A stretch of DNA of 64,000 nt from RHLJ01 sp965242845 (GTDB lineage: Bacteria; Bacteroidota; Rhodothermia; Balneolales; Balneolaceae). Both the position numbers and the translations under genes were made by a program. Positions 11,816 through 24,202 of this stretch are shown here, piece after piece (within the stretch, counting starts at the first letter, position 1; every line of letters starts with the position of its first letter). The stretch spans positions 1,674,001 to 1,738,000 of the forward strand of contig CBDETC010000003.1 of NCBI GenBank assembly GCA_965242845.1. The letters are read 5' to 3'. A model generated the notes under the pieces. The model had not been told where the DNA came from. It worked only from the letters and a program-made list of their open reading frames with translations, and did no database searches.

Positions 11816-14800
11816 TAAACCCTAACCCTGTTTTCCAGAAAGCCTTAGGTACCACCGGGTGCTTCTTGCACTTCTAGAGCCTTAATTTCCTAGAGTATCC
11901 TAGAAGCTTGCTCATTCATGGCTCTTCTGTACCAAAAACATGCCCGAAAACAAGGTCTAGGGCTTAGGATCTAGGGTGTAGGATTACAGCAAAACGCGCA
12001 CAACACCAGGCTGCTTGAAGCTTGCTTCCTTTTCTGCTAGATGAGATGCCTGAAATCATTATGAGTCATGGGGGCCCCTGCATCCCAAACCAGAACTCTT
12101 AGCCCTGAACTTAACGCTCCACCTAAACCTGAGCCAAACACCCCAGACCCCTTAATCCTAATCCCCAAACCCCAAAAGCCTAAACCCTAAAACCTAAACC
12201 CTGAAACCTAAACCCTAACCCCTAAAACCTAAACCCTAATCCCGAACCTATAATCTCTAATCCCTAAAACCTAAACCCTTTTTGCAGGAGGGCAGCAGTA
12301 CCGGACGAGGCTCATACTCAGGCCTCGGCCTAAGCAGCGCTATGGTTCACACTTTTGATATAGACCCCCAGATTAACCCTCATTGTAAGGACCCCCCAAA
12401 CATCCCCTAAGATAGGCACCCCCACCCCAAAGCTTACAAGCATCTATCTAAAAGCCAATTTCCATTTCAGGTTCCAGTGTTCTCTTCCATATGATTTTCC
12501 ATCATGGGCGTGATATACCTAAATCCTTAGACCCTTATTCCTCTTGTTTGGAAGTCACCAGATGGTTGTTCCCATCTCGTGCCAAAAAGGCGTAAGCTCA
12601 GAGCTTGGGCTTTAGGGCGTAGGGTTTAAGGTTGAGGGCTAGGGGTTTAAGGCTTAAGGCTTAAGATTTAAGGTTCCAGGTTGGGGTTAAGGTTTAGGGT
12701 TGGGGGGTTGGGTTCCAAAAGTTAATCATTGAGAAGCAGTGGGAAGGAATTTTGATGGTACATCGGTATGTTGGGATGAGGGTTTCCAGGGCGCCTTTGT
12801 TGGAAGCTCCCGCAGTGAGGGTTATAAGGCATTGTAGAAATTGTCGTCGATGTTGGAGCCTCCGATTTATGGAAACGACCAAGTAGGAATAGACATGAGT
12901 TGGCATTTTTTATGTGTAAAAGTTGAAGTTTGGGAACATGACGAGTAACCGTCGCAAAGACCTAAACCCTACGTGATACGAGTAGTAGTGTGATTGGTAG
13001 GAATCAGGATGGGTGGGTTTCGGTTCCAGCAGTGGGTTCCGCCAAACTTCTAATCCCAAACTCCCAAACCCTAAACCGTTTTAGGTTTAGGTTGCTGGAA
13101 GAAGGAATTGTCAGATTTTGCTTTACGCGCCGGGTTCCCAGACAAGGGTTACTCTAGGGGACCCTTCAGAACCTTGAACGCCAAACTCTAAACCTTAACA
13201 CCCTAGACCCTAAACCTTAAGCCCTAAAGCCTGAACTTCAAACCCAAAACCCAGACCCGTGATTAATGAACCCCCTCCGCTTACTAGGGATTATAAGAGG
13301 GATGCTGATATTAAGGTCCTTAAAAAGGAGGGGTGTATTAGTCACGCGTCTACATTAAACCCTATAGAAACCAAAAATCCACCATCCCAAACTCTCAACC
13401 TCACACTCTAAACCCTAAACCTTAAACCCTAAACCTTAGGCCCTAAACCCTGAACCTCAGACCCTAAACCTCAAACCCTAAACCCGAAACAAGCCTCTAA
13501 GTCAGGGAGCCGAAGCTCGGGGGCCGGCCTTGCGATGGCCTCCTGGATGAGACCAAAGGCTGTGTGGTCCAGGACCACGGCACAGGGTGGGGGAGGGGTT
13601 AAAGGGGTAGGGTTCCACTTTAGGGTGTAGGGTTGAGGGTTTCGGGTTTAGGGGGAGGGGTTAAAGGGGAAATAGCCCAATGTAGGTTATGTTTACAGGC
13701 TTTTGGGTCCAATGTAGGTAACATTTGTATACTTGGATCCCTAGGGATAGGAGTGAGGGTTTGGGGTTGAAAGCGGTTTAGGGTTTAGGGTCTGGGGCAG
13801 AGGTTAATGGGTGGAAGGGGTTTAGGCTGGGTACTTGTCCTGTCCAGTAACAGTTGGATGATAAGTATAACATGAATATATACAGCCCGTAATATGACCC
13901 TATTATAGACTGTTGCAGGGTGGGGGGAGGACCCCAGTTTTTCGGTTTCAGGTTAAGGGTTTGTGTAAACATTTCGACAAAGAGTCATATTGAAACCTGA
14001 AGGCGCATAGAGCGCTAACGGCTTCATAGTATGAACCGACGTTGGATATGTGGGGAATAACGAGGACCGCAGTATTTTGGGGTCTATATTGGCCCATTTA
14101 CGGAAACCACCATGCACGGTGTAGGGCTTAGGGTTCCAAATTTAGACCATGCACACACCTCAATCCCCTCGGCCGCTCAGCCGGAAAACTCCACTACATG
14201 TTTCTTGTGGTAAAAAACAGAGTATTTGTAGGGATTAGGGGTCTGCTTCTAAGGAGCTTTCCCACCCATTACCCTTAGCCCCGAACCCACCATGGGCTAT
14301 TAAACCCTAAAATTCCCTATTAGGACCCTATTAAGGGTAGATTAGGGTACCCTTAAGGTCTAATAGCCAATAGTGGACCCCATGGGCAGGACTGCCCCAA
14401 CTCGCAGCAAAGAGACTGCAGGCGACTTGAAGTGCGTAACCTAAAAGGGTTCAGAGGTTTAAGGATTTAGGGTCATGATCTACGCCAGCCGAAACTAACA
14501 AGGAAGGGCACCAGAAAGACTTCTGTCCTTTTCAAAAGGGGGCTGCCTTTATGGTTGGGGTTGCATCTTAGTTTCGGGGAGGGTATCGAGATTGAAGGGT
14601 TCCTAGCTGGGCACGAGGTTGCCCAAACCAACATGCAACCCAAAAATGAGTCCCTAAAGACTATGGTCTTGGGGAAGGTGGGTCGTAAACATGGGGTTCC
14701 AGGGTTTAGGGTTTAGGGTTTAGGGTTTAGGCCGGCTTTGCGCACTACTTTGACCATGGCAGTTCGCATGCCCCGCACCTGAGTACTGCTTTTATGTGGG

Positions 14801-16535
14801 GGTATTTGAGCCCCCCCTATAGAGACTAAACTCATATCCTCCTTTTGTTCCCAGCGTACTTTACCATGAGAACATGCTACATATTCCCGGGTTTCATTCA
14901 TTCCATTCTCCAGGCCTGCCACCTCAGGAGCTGTTCTCCATGCCCGGTGACGTGGACAGATTCAAGCAACGCATGGAGGCAGTAGCTAGCATCATGAGCC
15001 AGTTCCACGCTCGCAGGTTGTAAAAAAGGCCGCTCCTGAGGATAGCACCTAGTGCCGTCGTGTTGGCCCGGAGACCCCTTGGGGTAGTGGCACTCACGCG
15101 GCACGAGCTCATAGATCCGCTCCAGGATCTCCCAAGACTGAACTTGAACTTGAACTTGAACTTCATTAAGTGACATAACTAGAAGAATGGAATCTTTCTG
15201 GGTTGAGCAAGAGTAGAAGGCTCTGCCCGAGGCATGTCCTTTGAAGATGCCCTCAAGCAGACCCTCCTAGTACCCTCCATGGGGGTTCTGATTGTACAGG
15301 GTTTAGGGTTTAGGGATATTAGCCCAATATTGGAGAATCACATGGAGAAGGAAGTGGAATATGGAATGGATACTGCACTTATGTAGGAATGGATACCGAT
15401 ATTGTGGTGCTAAATTCCTTGTATAACTATAGTACAGGGTACGTCAAATGAACCTCACAGTCATAATTAGTCATTTTTTAGGTCCCGAGAAAAGGTGGCG
15501 TTCCACCCTTGTGCGTGCATACATGTTTGGTTCAAGGGCTGAATCCCCTCGAATATTAGAACCGCCCCCTTTCACACCCTTAATAAATTGAATACTAGGG
15601 TTATGAGGTTTTTCTTTTGGTGATGTGATTATTCCGGCTCAGACAAGGAATCTTCTAGCAGAGCTCCAGTTAAGGTCCGTTGAGGATTTTATTTAGGGGG
15701 CAAAGCCATGTTCCAGACTAGCCACTTTGGGATCGGAATTTCAATTAACTGCCGCATCATGTTGTCTCTCTTCAATTTGTTGGCAAGCTTTCAATGCGTT
15801 AATTTCACAAAGTCAGATTCCTTCCAGAAGCTTATCAACCGCAGGATACCGCTTGCGATGTAGCAAAGGCGCAGCTTGCAAACCCTAAACCCTAAACCTC
15901 GCAGTTCGGGCGCGGGGTGATATTGGCTATATAAGGGCGTCAGAAGTAGAGATTCGCGTACAAGGGGAAATGTAGAGAGATTCTAGATTGCTATGATTGG
16001 CTTGTACACGGATGCCTTTTGTCAGAAGCAGTTAATAATCCTACTTCCCTCATGAAAGGCTACTTATAACTATCCATGAACCTCCCTCCAGCCCTATGTC
16101 CCCTAAACCCCAAAATCTCACACCTAAATCCTAAAACCCTAACTCCTACACCCTAAATCCTAAAGCCTAAGCCCTGGCCCCATAAAACACCTTCAATCGA
16201 AGGTGGGATGACTGGCCTTACCTGCGTGATTGATGTTGTGTTTGGGGTTCCGGGTTTTGGGTTCAGGGATTTGGATTTAACCCGAAACCCAAATCCCAAA
16301 ACTTTTAATCCTAATTCCACAACATCACGGCAATGCTGTGTTTAGGCTTACATATATATGTAGAGAAGGTTTAGTGTTTAGGGATTAAGGTTTAGGATCT
16401 TGGATTTAGGTGGTAGGGTTGGGCTTGGGTTCACAAGCATCGGCGCTTCTGGGGCTGAAGGTTTGGGATGCGGGTCCAGGGCCCCAGGTGGGTTCGAGGT
16501 GGACAGTCCGGAATGGATCTCTACACTAGTCCCTA

Positions 16536-16627
16536 CATGAGCTATAGTTTAATTAAAGAGGGTTATATAGGGGAGTATTTTCGGGCTTATTAGGGGGGAT
16601 ACTAGGAGTTTAGAGATGGCTCAAATG
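16536..16627. mobile_element. Family A palindromic element
   Basis: Same ends as the copy at 1052, with a degraded left arm (CATGAGCTATAGTTTAATTA). Confidence 0.65.
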
Positions 16628-19600
16628 ATTTTCTGCAGTATGCCATATACCCCATATTCCTTAATGTCCTACCTACCACTGGTAAGTTAGCTTTCTAAGG
16701 TCAACGAAACAAGCGGGTAGCCTCTCCACTAGAAGAGACGGCTGCTGATGAAGTTGACCGCAGCGTTGAGGCAATTTCTAGTGCCATAATATCTCTGGAT
16801 CTCTTAGTATATACATACTTCTATTACTATTCCTATTCTTCTTCTTGCTATTACTAATATGAATTTTCTTATCATTATTCTTCTTATCCTTCTTATTATT
16901 ATTATTATGATGACTTGCAGACTGAGAGGTCATAGGTATGGGATGACATGAACGCCCAGAGCTGGCAGCTTTTGTATGAAAAAGTGAGAACTTCAATCCC
17001 TTTCTCTCACATAAACCCCCCCCCTCATATAGTAGACCTGACAACAAAAAACGATAATGTAACATGGGAATTTGTTCTTGATTGGCGGGGTGGGGGGGAT
17101 CTTATGAGGGGGGAGCTGGTTGCTGATACATACATATCACAATATTTGCTGGGTCCCTTGAGATGGACATGAGCGAAATGACGCAGATGCTGAACCCTAA
17201 ACTCTGAACCCTCAGCCCGAAACCCTGACACGGACCGCAGGGACAAGCTCCTCAACACAGATGCCTAAACAGCGACCTCTTCCGAATCTGTCTGAGGCAG
17301 AAGCCTGAACAGCTAGGAAGAGCTCTCGTAACTATAAACGCTATCGCGCGCCCGCCTCGGCTGGCGGGGCGCAGAGCACACGAATAGGTCATGGCATGTA
17401 GTTGACACGTGGGGTTTTAGGGTCGAGGGAGTAATGGAGGCAAGCCTCACTTCAGACGTGTTTGTTGCATGCCTGTTTCAGCATTCATGGAGGGGGGGTG
17501 GATGGGCTTAGTCCATCAGCCTTTGGTGAGGGAGTTCGCAGGCTTTAAGAGCCGTAGAACCGGCCTCAAGGGGCTGCGTTCCAGGGTCGAGAGCTGTATG
17601 TCCCCAAGTGCAATTCATCGCTACTCCCCGGATCCTGAATTTTTTCGTGACGTACAAAAAGGTGTTCGACATACACGGGAGGGGGGGTTTTCTTGACCAG
17701 AAAAAAAGGGCTCCAGACACAGACCTGCAGTGGGAGGGGGGTGATGGGAGGGGCGGGAACTTGCGACAAAAAGGATGTTTTGGATGAAAAAAATGCTCGC
17801 TGCCGCGCAGGCTGGACCAGGCCAGCCACCATGGGAGAGAGGGGGAGTAGAGGAGGATTTTTGAGAGGGTTCCAAACGCCCTGAGACTGGATAGCCTCGG
17901 CGAATTCAATTTTAAAGGCACCTTATTCTGCTTTAATAATTACCCTGCATAGATCCGGGACAAGGCCTCTGCCCACCATGAACAGTGAGTGTATTCCACT
18001 TGCAATTTTACATTCTGAAGCCAAAGCCCTATGACATCCTCCCCTTGAACCAACCCCTCCTCTGACGTGGGCCAGGACAGACTGGGACGCCTGCAGCGTC
18101 ACCTGCGCTACCGGCCAGTTTGATGGGATGATTTAGAGTTTAGGGATTTCGGGTGTAGGGTTTGGGGTTTAGGGTGTTGGGTTTACGGTTTAGGGTGTAC
18201 GTTCATACAGAAGGTGCATATGGGGATCACGTGGGAGTCTCTCAAAGTAATCCATACATGTTCAAAAAAAAGAAGTAAAATCTCGACGTGGGGCTTTCCC
18301 AGAATCAGGAGTACCATCTTGGAGTCCCTTTAATAAAAAGGTTTGTACAATAGTTTTTAGGGGGCTACATACTGGGGTCATCTGGGGTCCACCGATCTAT
18401 GGGAAGCAGATGTATCCCTGAATACCCTAATCACCACCCCGGCCGAGCCTAGTGGAAAAGTGTCCAAAGCTGTACTCCCAAGCCTAAGAACCTCCCAACC
18501 GGGCACTGCACTTCTCCGCGGCGATTAGGATCTAGGGGTTTAGGGTCTAGGGTCTGGGGGTTAAGGGTTTAGATCTGGAGGTTTAGGGTTTCTCGTCTAA
18601 GGGCTAAGGGTTAAGATTAGGATTTAGGGTCTCCGGGTTCATCTCAACCCTGACCTGTGGGATCCTAGATTCCTGGACCTCAAAATGCAACCGGTACTTA
18701 TTTAGGCCCCTGTATAAATTTCATCCCTTGCAGAGCTACAGAACTTGAGTCCCGAGCTAATCCCCCATGCCTTTTGACTTGCGAAGATATCCCTGAAGTA
18801 GCCCGCACATCATCCCTTCTCATGGTCCCTGCATCCCTTTCGTTCAGTCCCTTCTGACCACTTTCTTTCCCTATCTTACCTTACATGTCCCCTCTAACCC
18901 CTCTAAAGGGACCGCCTAAAAGCTGAGAAAGCAGGTGGCGATGGCGAGACCACACGATCGCGCATTATTCAGGTGCAGCCTGATAATGGAGGACAGCCTG
19001 CATCGAGCATTTTTTTTGAGCCAGTAGCAGCTGCAATACTTTGAATAGGGTTTACCTATAACCTGAATGAGATCACCTACAGTTCAGCGGGAAATGTTTC
19101 CCCCAACTAGTAGGTATACATGAGGCTTGTTCTAAAGGTCCTTGTCTTTGGTTTATACTTGGGCGACCATTTCAGCTGCTTTAAAGGACTCGCGAAAGTT
19201 TCGCGAAAGAAGACGCGAAAGGATTCCACTTTTTTTTGCGAAAGATGTGTGATAGCAGTGTCATTCAGTAAAGTAAGATGATTTGCGAAAGCAATTTTGG
19301 ATTTCGCGAATGAAGCATCGTAAGCGTTATTTCCTTACGTTTGGTCAAGGCATTTCCCTTCTTGCAGTCCAATCGCAGAGAGATTTCTTCTATAGCGACT
19401 TGCGCGAAGCTTTTATGAAATCCATGGATATTGCAGGTATTCCCTGGCCCCTAGACAAGGATTGTCTGTGCACTTTGGGGAAAGCCTCGCAGTGAACGGG
19501 CATGCTCAAAGGTGAAAGGGTTGCAAGTCTGTCTCAAGCATCCGCTCAGTCGCAGAGTTTTTACCCAACAACGCTCACCACCCAAGGTAATTGGGATTAT

Positions 19601-20343
19601 AGGTAGGGTTTGTTGTTGAAGGGCCATAGCCATACGCCGAACGGGGGGGGGGGTCGATGGATGGTCTGCAGCATGATATTAGTGAGAAACTTAGGATAGA
19701 TTTGTGGAGGATTGGGATACTCAAAACTAGGGTTACCATGAAACGGGATATTGGGCTATATAGGGCTTAGGGTTTCCTAAATGGGGTAGCATTCTGGGCC
19801 TCCAACGAGTAAGGATTGTCGCATGTTAGGGTCTTCATGGGGGTCGCCTCATTTACCGAAATGACCATGTGTGTAGGTGGGGTCTGGGTTCTTATCTCAA
19901 GGATTGTGGACCCTAAGCCTAAGCCTTAACGTCCTAAGCCCTAAACCTCAAGGGAACCTAAGGAGACTGACAGTAATAGGGTTACCCAGGGACCATGAAG
20001 GGACATAAGGGTCTCTTGGAGATTCAGCACTGCACCTAACGTATTCCTGATAAAGACCGGACCCGTGTCGCTTTTTTTTGTATGGGAATATTGACTGTAG
20101 CTCCTATAGGGGCTACTAGTCCCTGGCTCGGTGAAGTAACCGTGAATTGGCTACAGCAAGCAAGCCAAGCTGGACTGAAAGAGGCTCAGAGCCCCCCTAA
20201 GCCCTAAACCCTAAACCCAAATGGCTTAAAACAATCAACGGGTTGCTCCGACTCCAGAAGGTTCTTTCCACGGGGCCGGATCAGAAGACCAATGCCCCTC
20301 CAGAACTATCCCCAATTCTCGGGGCACTGTCGTGCTTCTGTAG

Positions 20344-20435
20344 TACCTAAACCCTAGCAGTATGTAGAATAATTACTTGATGGGCTGTTTAAGGGGTTTT
20401 GGACCGTTATTCTACCTACTATTGGAGTCCAGGTA
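20344..20435. mobile_element. Family B palindromic element
   Basis: Right arm TTATTCTACCTACTATTGGA is clear. The left arm is diverged. Confidence 0.6.
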
Positions 20436-20527
20436 GTTGTTGTACCGTCAATCCTAGCGATTTTAGTCAAGCCTTGTCGCCCACTCCCGAGTAAACCCGC
20501 AACCCTCAAACCTTGGCTTCAAACCCC

Positions 20528-20613
20528 ACCTGGACCCCAGTAGAATAATGGCCTTTTGGCCTGTGTTAAGGGGTTTTGCGCCGTTATTCTACCTACCTTT
20601 GGGCTTTAGGTAC
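20528..20613. mobile_element. Family B palindromic element
   Basis: ACCTGGACCCCAGTAGAATA at the left has lost a few bases of the arm. The right arm ends GGGCTTTAGGTA. Confidence 0.65.
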
Positions 20614-20805
20614 TTAGAGGGTTTGGAGCTTAGGGTTATAGATCCCATTACCCTCCTCCTTTTTAGGATACCTAACTTTACGTCTAGTATCTTCTAGATA
20701 CAAAGTTTGCTACCCTAAACAAAAGGGAGGGTATGGAAGTGTAAGTAGGCAGGGGGAGGCCCGAGTCGATAAACACGTATTATCCTGCAGCCCCTTAGAG
20801 TCTAC

Positions 20806-20895
20806 CTACCAGGACCCTCCTTGTACCCTTAGTTGGGGATATATGGTCCCCAATAGTAGGTACTTAGGCCCTAATAGAGGGTAGGAGGAGGGTCT
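20806..20895. repeat. Second copy of a dispersed 85-bp repeat
   Basis: Nearly identical to about 3566-3650: both read CCAGGACCCTCCTTGTACCC and end GGGTAGGAGGAGGGTCTA. Weak inverted arms suggest another palindrome family. Confidence 0.7.
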
Positions 20896-20988
20896 AGGTA
20901 GACCCCAAAAGGAGGTCGAATAATGGCCCACAACCCCTTCAAACAGCACAAACGGCCATTATTCCACATACATTTGGGGGTTTAGGTA
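20896..20988. mobile_element. Family B palindromic element
   Basis: AGGTAGACCCCAAAAGGAGG at the left and CATTTGGGGGTTTAGGT at the right. Confidence 0.65.
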
Positions 20989-21020
20989 TTGATTACTCAA
21001 GATAGCGCCAGTGGGTCGAC

Positions 21021-21126
21021 ATATGAGCTATAAGCTATAGTCCAAACTCCTTGAAGGGGGTTGTATAGGGGAGTATAACATGGCCTACTAAGGGGGATGC
21101 TAGGAGTTTGGATTATAGCTCATATG
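21021..21126. mobile_element. Family A palindromic element
   Basis: ATATGAGCTATA at the left is mirrored by TATAGCTCATAT at the right. The left arm carries a short internal duplication (GCTATAAGCTATAG). Confidence 0.7.
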
Positions 21127-22605
21127 CAAACCTAGCCATGAACTTTAAATCCCTATTTAGGGCTTAGGGTTTAGGATTATCCCAGTTGCCATTTTTGCAT
21201 ATGATTGTCCATTGTTAGGTCCCACAATCCTCTCTCGTTAACCCTACACCCGAAACTCTAAGCCTCAAACCTAAACCCCATCCCCCCCAATCCTAAACTT
21301 ATACCCCAAAACCCATAACCCTAAACCGTAGAATTATACATATCCATATATCTATCTATATATATATACACATACACATATATGTATAAATCTCTCTCTC
21401 GTCTTGACTGAGGCCTTGTGCCAGTGGCCTCTAGCCTGTCCTCAACCTTTTGCGTCCGCAGGACGGCTTTGTCCTCCGCATGTCAGCGCAGAGACGCGAC
21501 ACTGCGTCCTGCGGCCGATGGCTCAAGGTTTGATCCTGGCTGTCGGACTGCTTAGGGTTAATTGGGTTTATAGTTTAAGGTTAGTTGGATTAAGGGTTTG
21601 GGGTTTAGGGTTTGGCAGGGCTTGGGGTTTTGGGCTTAGGCCCACAAGTACCTTCTAAAGAACCCACGTACCCCCAAATAGTACCTACATAGACCCCAAT
21701 TCAGGTTTGATTCTGGGTATCAAGGTGTCCTTCTGAGAATGCAAGGCCCAGGGCGCGCTGCAAACCCCAAAGCCCGAAGCCCTAAACCCAAAATTGCCCT
21801 AGACTGTGGTCTGAACAAGCCGGTGTGAACACGTTCTAAGGCTTAGGGTTTAGGGCCACAGCTCAAAGACTAACAGGGTCGCCAGAGCTTGTAACAAATG
21901 TAGATGCACATGCGACAGGACCCGATACAAACGTGGATGGAAATGCCCCTGTAAGTGACAAGTTGCCGTGACGTTGGGTCAGGGTCAGGATCAACAAAGA
22001 GGAGGGAAGCCCAGGAGAAATGGAGGCGGAATCAGCACACTTGCAGCAAGATAACGGTCAAAACAAGGCGTGCGCAAATTCGAGATGGCAGTTTGCAGAC
22101 ATCAGATGAGTGGTGCTTTACTCGAGTGTGGAGAAAGATGACAGTCATTTGTTTTTTGGATGATAAGAAGAATATATTCTCAGTTGCTTCACCCACCAAC
22201 AACAGCAGTACTCAGCTGGGAGTTAAGGGCTAGCATGCAGGAGCTGGTCACGGGAGTTCAAAAACATGTCGTAAGATGCGCGCATGCCGCAGGTCAAATC
22301 GAGAGGACTTGTCTGTGCGGGAACAAGGTCCCTTAAGCAAGACCTGTAGTTCTCAACTTAACCCCGAACCCTAGGCCCTAAACCCCAAACCCTAAACCCT
22401 TAGGACCCTAAATTGTACATAAATCGGAAAGCAGGCCCTAAGCTGTGATACTTCTCTCCAGGAAACACCCTTATTTTGCCCCCAAAGCCCTGAACCGTCA
22501 CCCCTATAAACCCGAAAACACAAGTCCTGAGCCCAGGCCTTGCGCGGATTCTGCCAAGCAGGCACGGTTGAACGGTTTCTGATGTTGAAGAAGTGAAAAA
22601 GGTTT

Positions 22606-22695
22606 ACCTAAACCCCAAAAGTATGTAGAATAATGGCCTCTTGGGCTATATTTAGGAGATTTGGGCTATATTTTACCTACTTTTGGGGTTCAGGT
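22606..22695. mobile_element. Family B palindromic element
   Basis: ACCTAAACCCCAAAAGTATG mirrored by CTACTTTTGGGGTTCAGGT. Confidence 0.75.
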
Positions 22696-22952
22696 AGGGC
22701 TGAGGGTGTAGGGGCTCGGGGTTTGGAGCATTAGGGTTTGGGGATGGGGAGCAGTACATCCCTGCAAAGAAGCCGTGCTGACCCCATTTAGGCTTCAGGG
22801 TTTAGGGCTTAGGGTTTGAAGCAGTAGGTTTGCAGGAGCCTTGATTATGAACCTACGTAGCAAGTCTTACTGACCCTTCAAGCAGAAGTCCAATGTGCCT
22901 CGACCTGCCATATTCGCTGCAATGTAGGGCGTATGAAAGTCTAGAAACTGGC

Positions 22953-23066
22953 CATTTGAGCTATACTTAATCTAAACTACTTAAAGGGGATTATATAGGG
23001 GATGGTATAGGGGAGTGTAACAGGGGTTACTAAGGGGGATACTGGGAGCTCAGAGTATCGCTCATT
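22953..23066. mobile_element. Family A palindromic element
   Basis: Left arm ATTTGAGCTATACTTAATCT, right arm GGAGCTCAGAGTATCGCTCA. Diverged copy. Confidence 0.6.
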
Positions 23067-23498
23067 TCAGATCATTTCAGCTGAACGCATAACATCGGTG
23101 AGTCTCCCAACCTGTCTAAAAACTCTTCTTACAGGTTCTTAGTAGGGAATGAGACAATATAATTCCTATGTTGTATAGAATTTAGAGTCTAGGTTAGTAG
23201 GGAATAAGGGAATAGAAGTTCCTCTACAATATATGCCCTCCTTCCCCCCTAAGAACCCGTAGGTCTTATGCATCTGGCGAGCTTCGCGGGTAGCAAGAGA
23301 CATGGAGTCTCACGAGAATACCTCGAAAAATGGGGTTTACCCTGAACCCTAAACCCTGCACCCGAAACCCTATACCCTAAATCCTAAACCCTATACCCTA
23401 GACCTTACACTCTAAACCCTTAACCATTTAGGGTTTAGGGTTACGCCACTCCGCGAGCTAAGACGCACTTCCCAAAAGACCCTTTTGAAGCGAATTGT

Positions 23499-23594
23499 AC
23501 CTGGACCCCAGAAGTAGGAACTGTAGAATAATGGCCCCAAACCCCTTAAAACAGCCCATAGGGCCATTATTCTACATACGTTTGGGCTTTTGGT
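23499..23594. mobile_element. Palindromic MITE-like element, family B
   Basis: Family B ends read ACCTGGACCCCARAAGTA and their mirror, then GTAGAATAATGGCC against GGCCATTATTCTAC, around an interior CCCCTTAAAACAGCCC. Other copies: 9562-9653, 20344-20435, 20528-20613, 20896-20988, 22606-22695, 23742-23832, 37955-38045 and 43526-43620. Three copies lie within 700 bp at 20.3-21.0 kb. Confidence 0.8.
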
Positions 23595-23741
23595 AGTCCT
23601 TACAGGAGTGTTCTTGGGGCTTCATGCTAGTTACGTGGGGGGCCTTCCTCAAGATCAACGTTTGGTCCTACAACTTGGTTTGGGCTCCTAGCCACGCATA
23701 CTTATGGTAGCTGAGTGGAACACCCTTCACTTTTGGGGGGT

Positions 23742-23832
23742 ACCTAGACACCCAAAGTAAGTAGAATCATTGGCCCAAGCCCCTTAAAACAGCCCAAAAG
23801 TCCGTTGTCCTACGTGCTTTTGGGGCTTAGGT
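23742..23832. mobile_element. Family B palindromic element
   Basis: ACCTAGACACCCAAAGTAAG mirrored by GTGCTTTTGGGGCTTAGGT. Confidence 0.7.
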
Positions 23833-24006
23833 ATAAGTACTCCCCTTAAAGCAGCGGAGAATAAGGCCATTATTCTACATGCCCTTGGGCCTTAGAAAAT
23901 AGGCAATCCCAGCAAAACGAGGTTCACCTTTCAGGGCCAGGAAACACAGCAGCTGGAAAAAGTCACCACAAGGGGTGATGGTAACCATACTTGCTTCCCG
24001 ACATAT

Positions 24007-24202
24007 TAAGCTATAGACTAAACTCCTTGAAGGGGTTTACATAGGGTTTAGGGTCGAGACTCCTGAAAGGGGGTTATATAGGGTTTAAGATAAGGTTTAT
24101 AGCGTGCAGGGCTTAGGGTCTGAACTCGTTGAAGGGGGTTGTATAAGGGAGCATTATAGGGGTTGGTAAACGGGATACTAGGAGTCTAGATTACAGCTCA
24201 TA
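24007..24202. mobile_element. Family A element interrupted by telomere-like repeat
   Basis: A left arm near 24009 is followed by TTTAGGG-type tracts and a second, near-complete interior and right arm ending ATTACAGCTCATATTC. It looks like one element split by repeat insertion with partial duplication. Confidence 0.55.

Larger units (their letters stand above)
9001..17000. other. Non-coding repeat mosaic
   Basis: No gene is supported. Contents are telomere-like tracts (about 12110-12280, 13400-13490, 14700-14730), palindromic elements, four tandem copies of AACTTG at about 15140-15163 and an ATT-rich microsatellite at about 16820-16915. The 11230-11600 and 14720-15180 segments are free of telomere motifs and contain open frames of 80-92 codons. 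They show no domain that I recognise and are left uncalled. Confidence 0.55.

Noticed and set aside
17469..17921. Overlapping open frames on both strands, the longest 137 codons
   Set aside because: Four frames are open at once in a stretch with G/C runs. None shows a domain, and no partner exon is visible.
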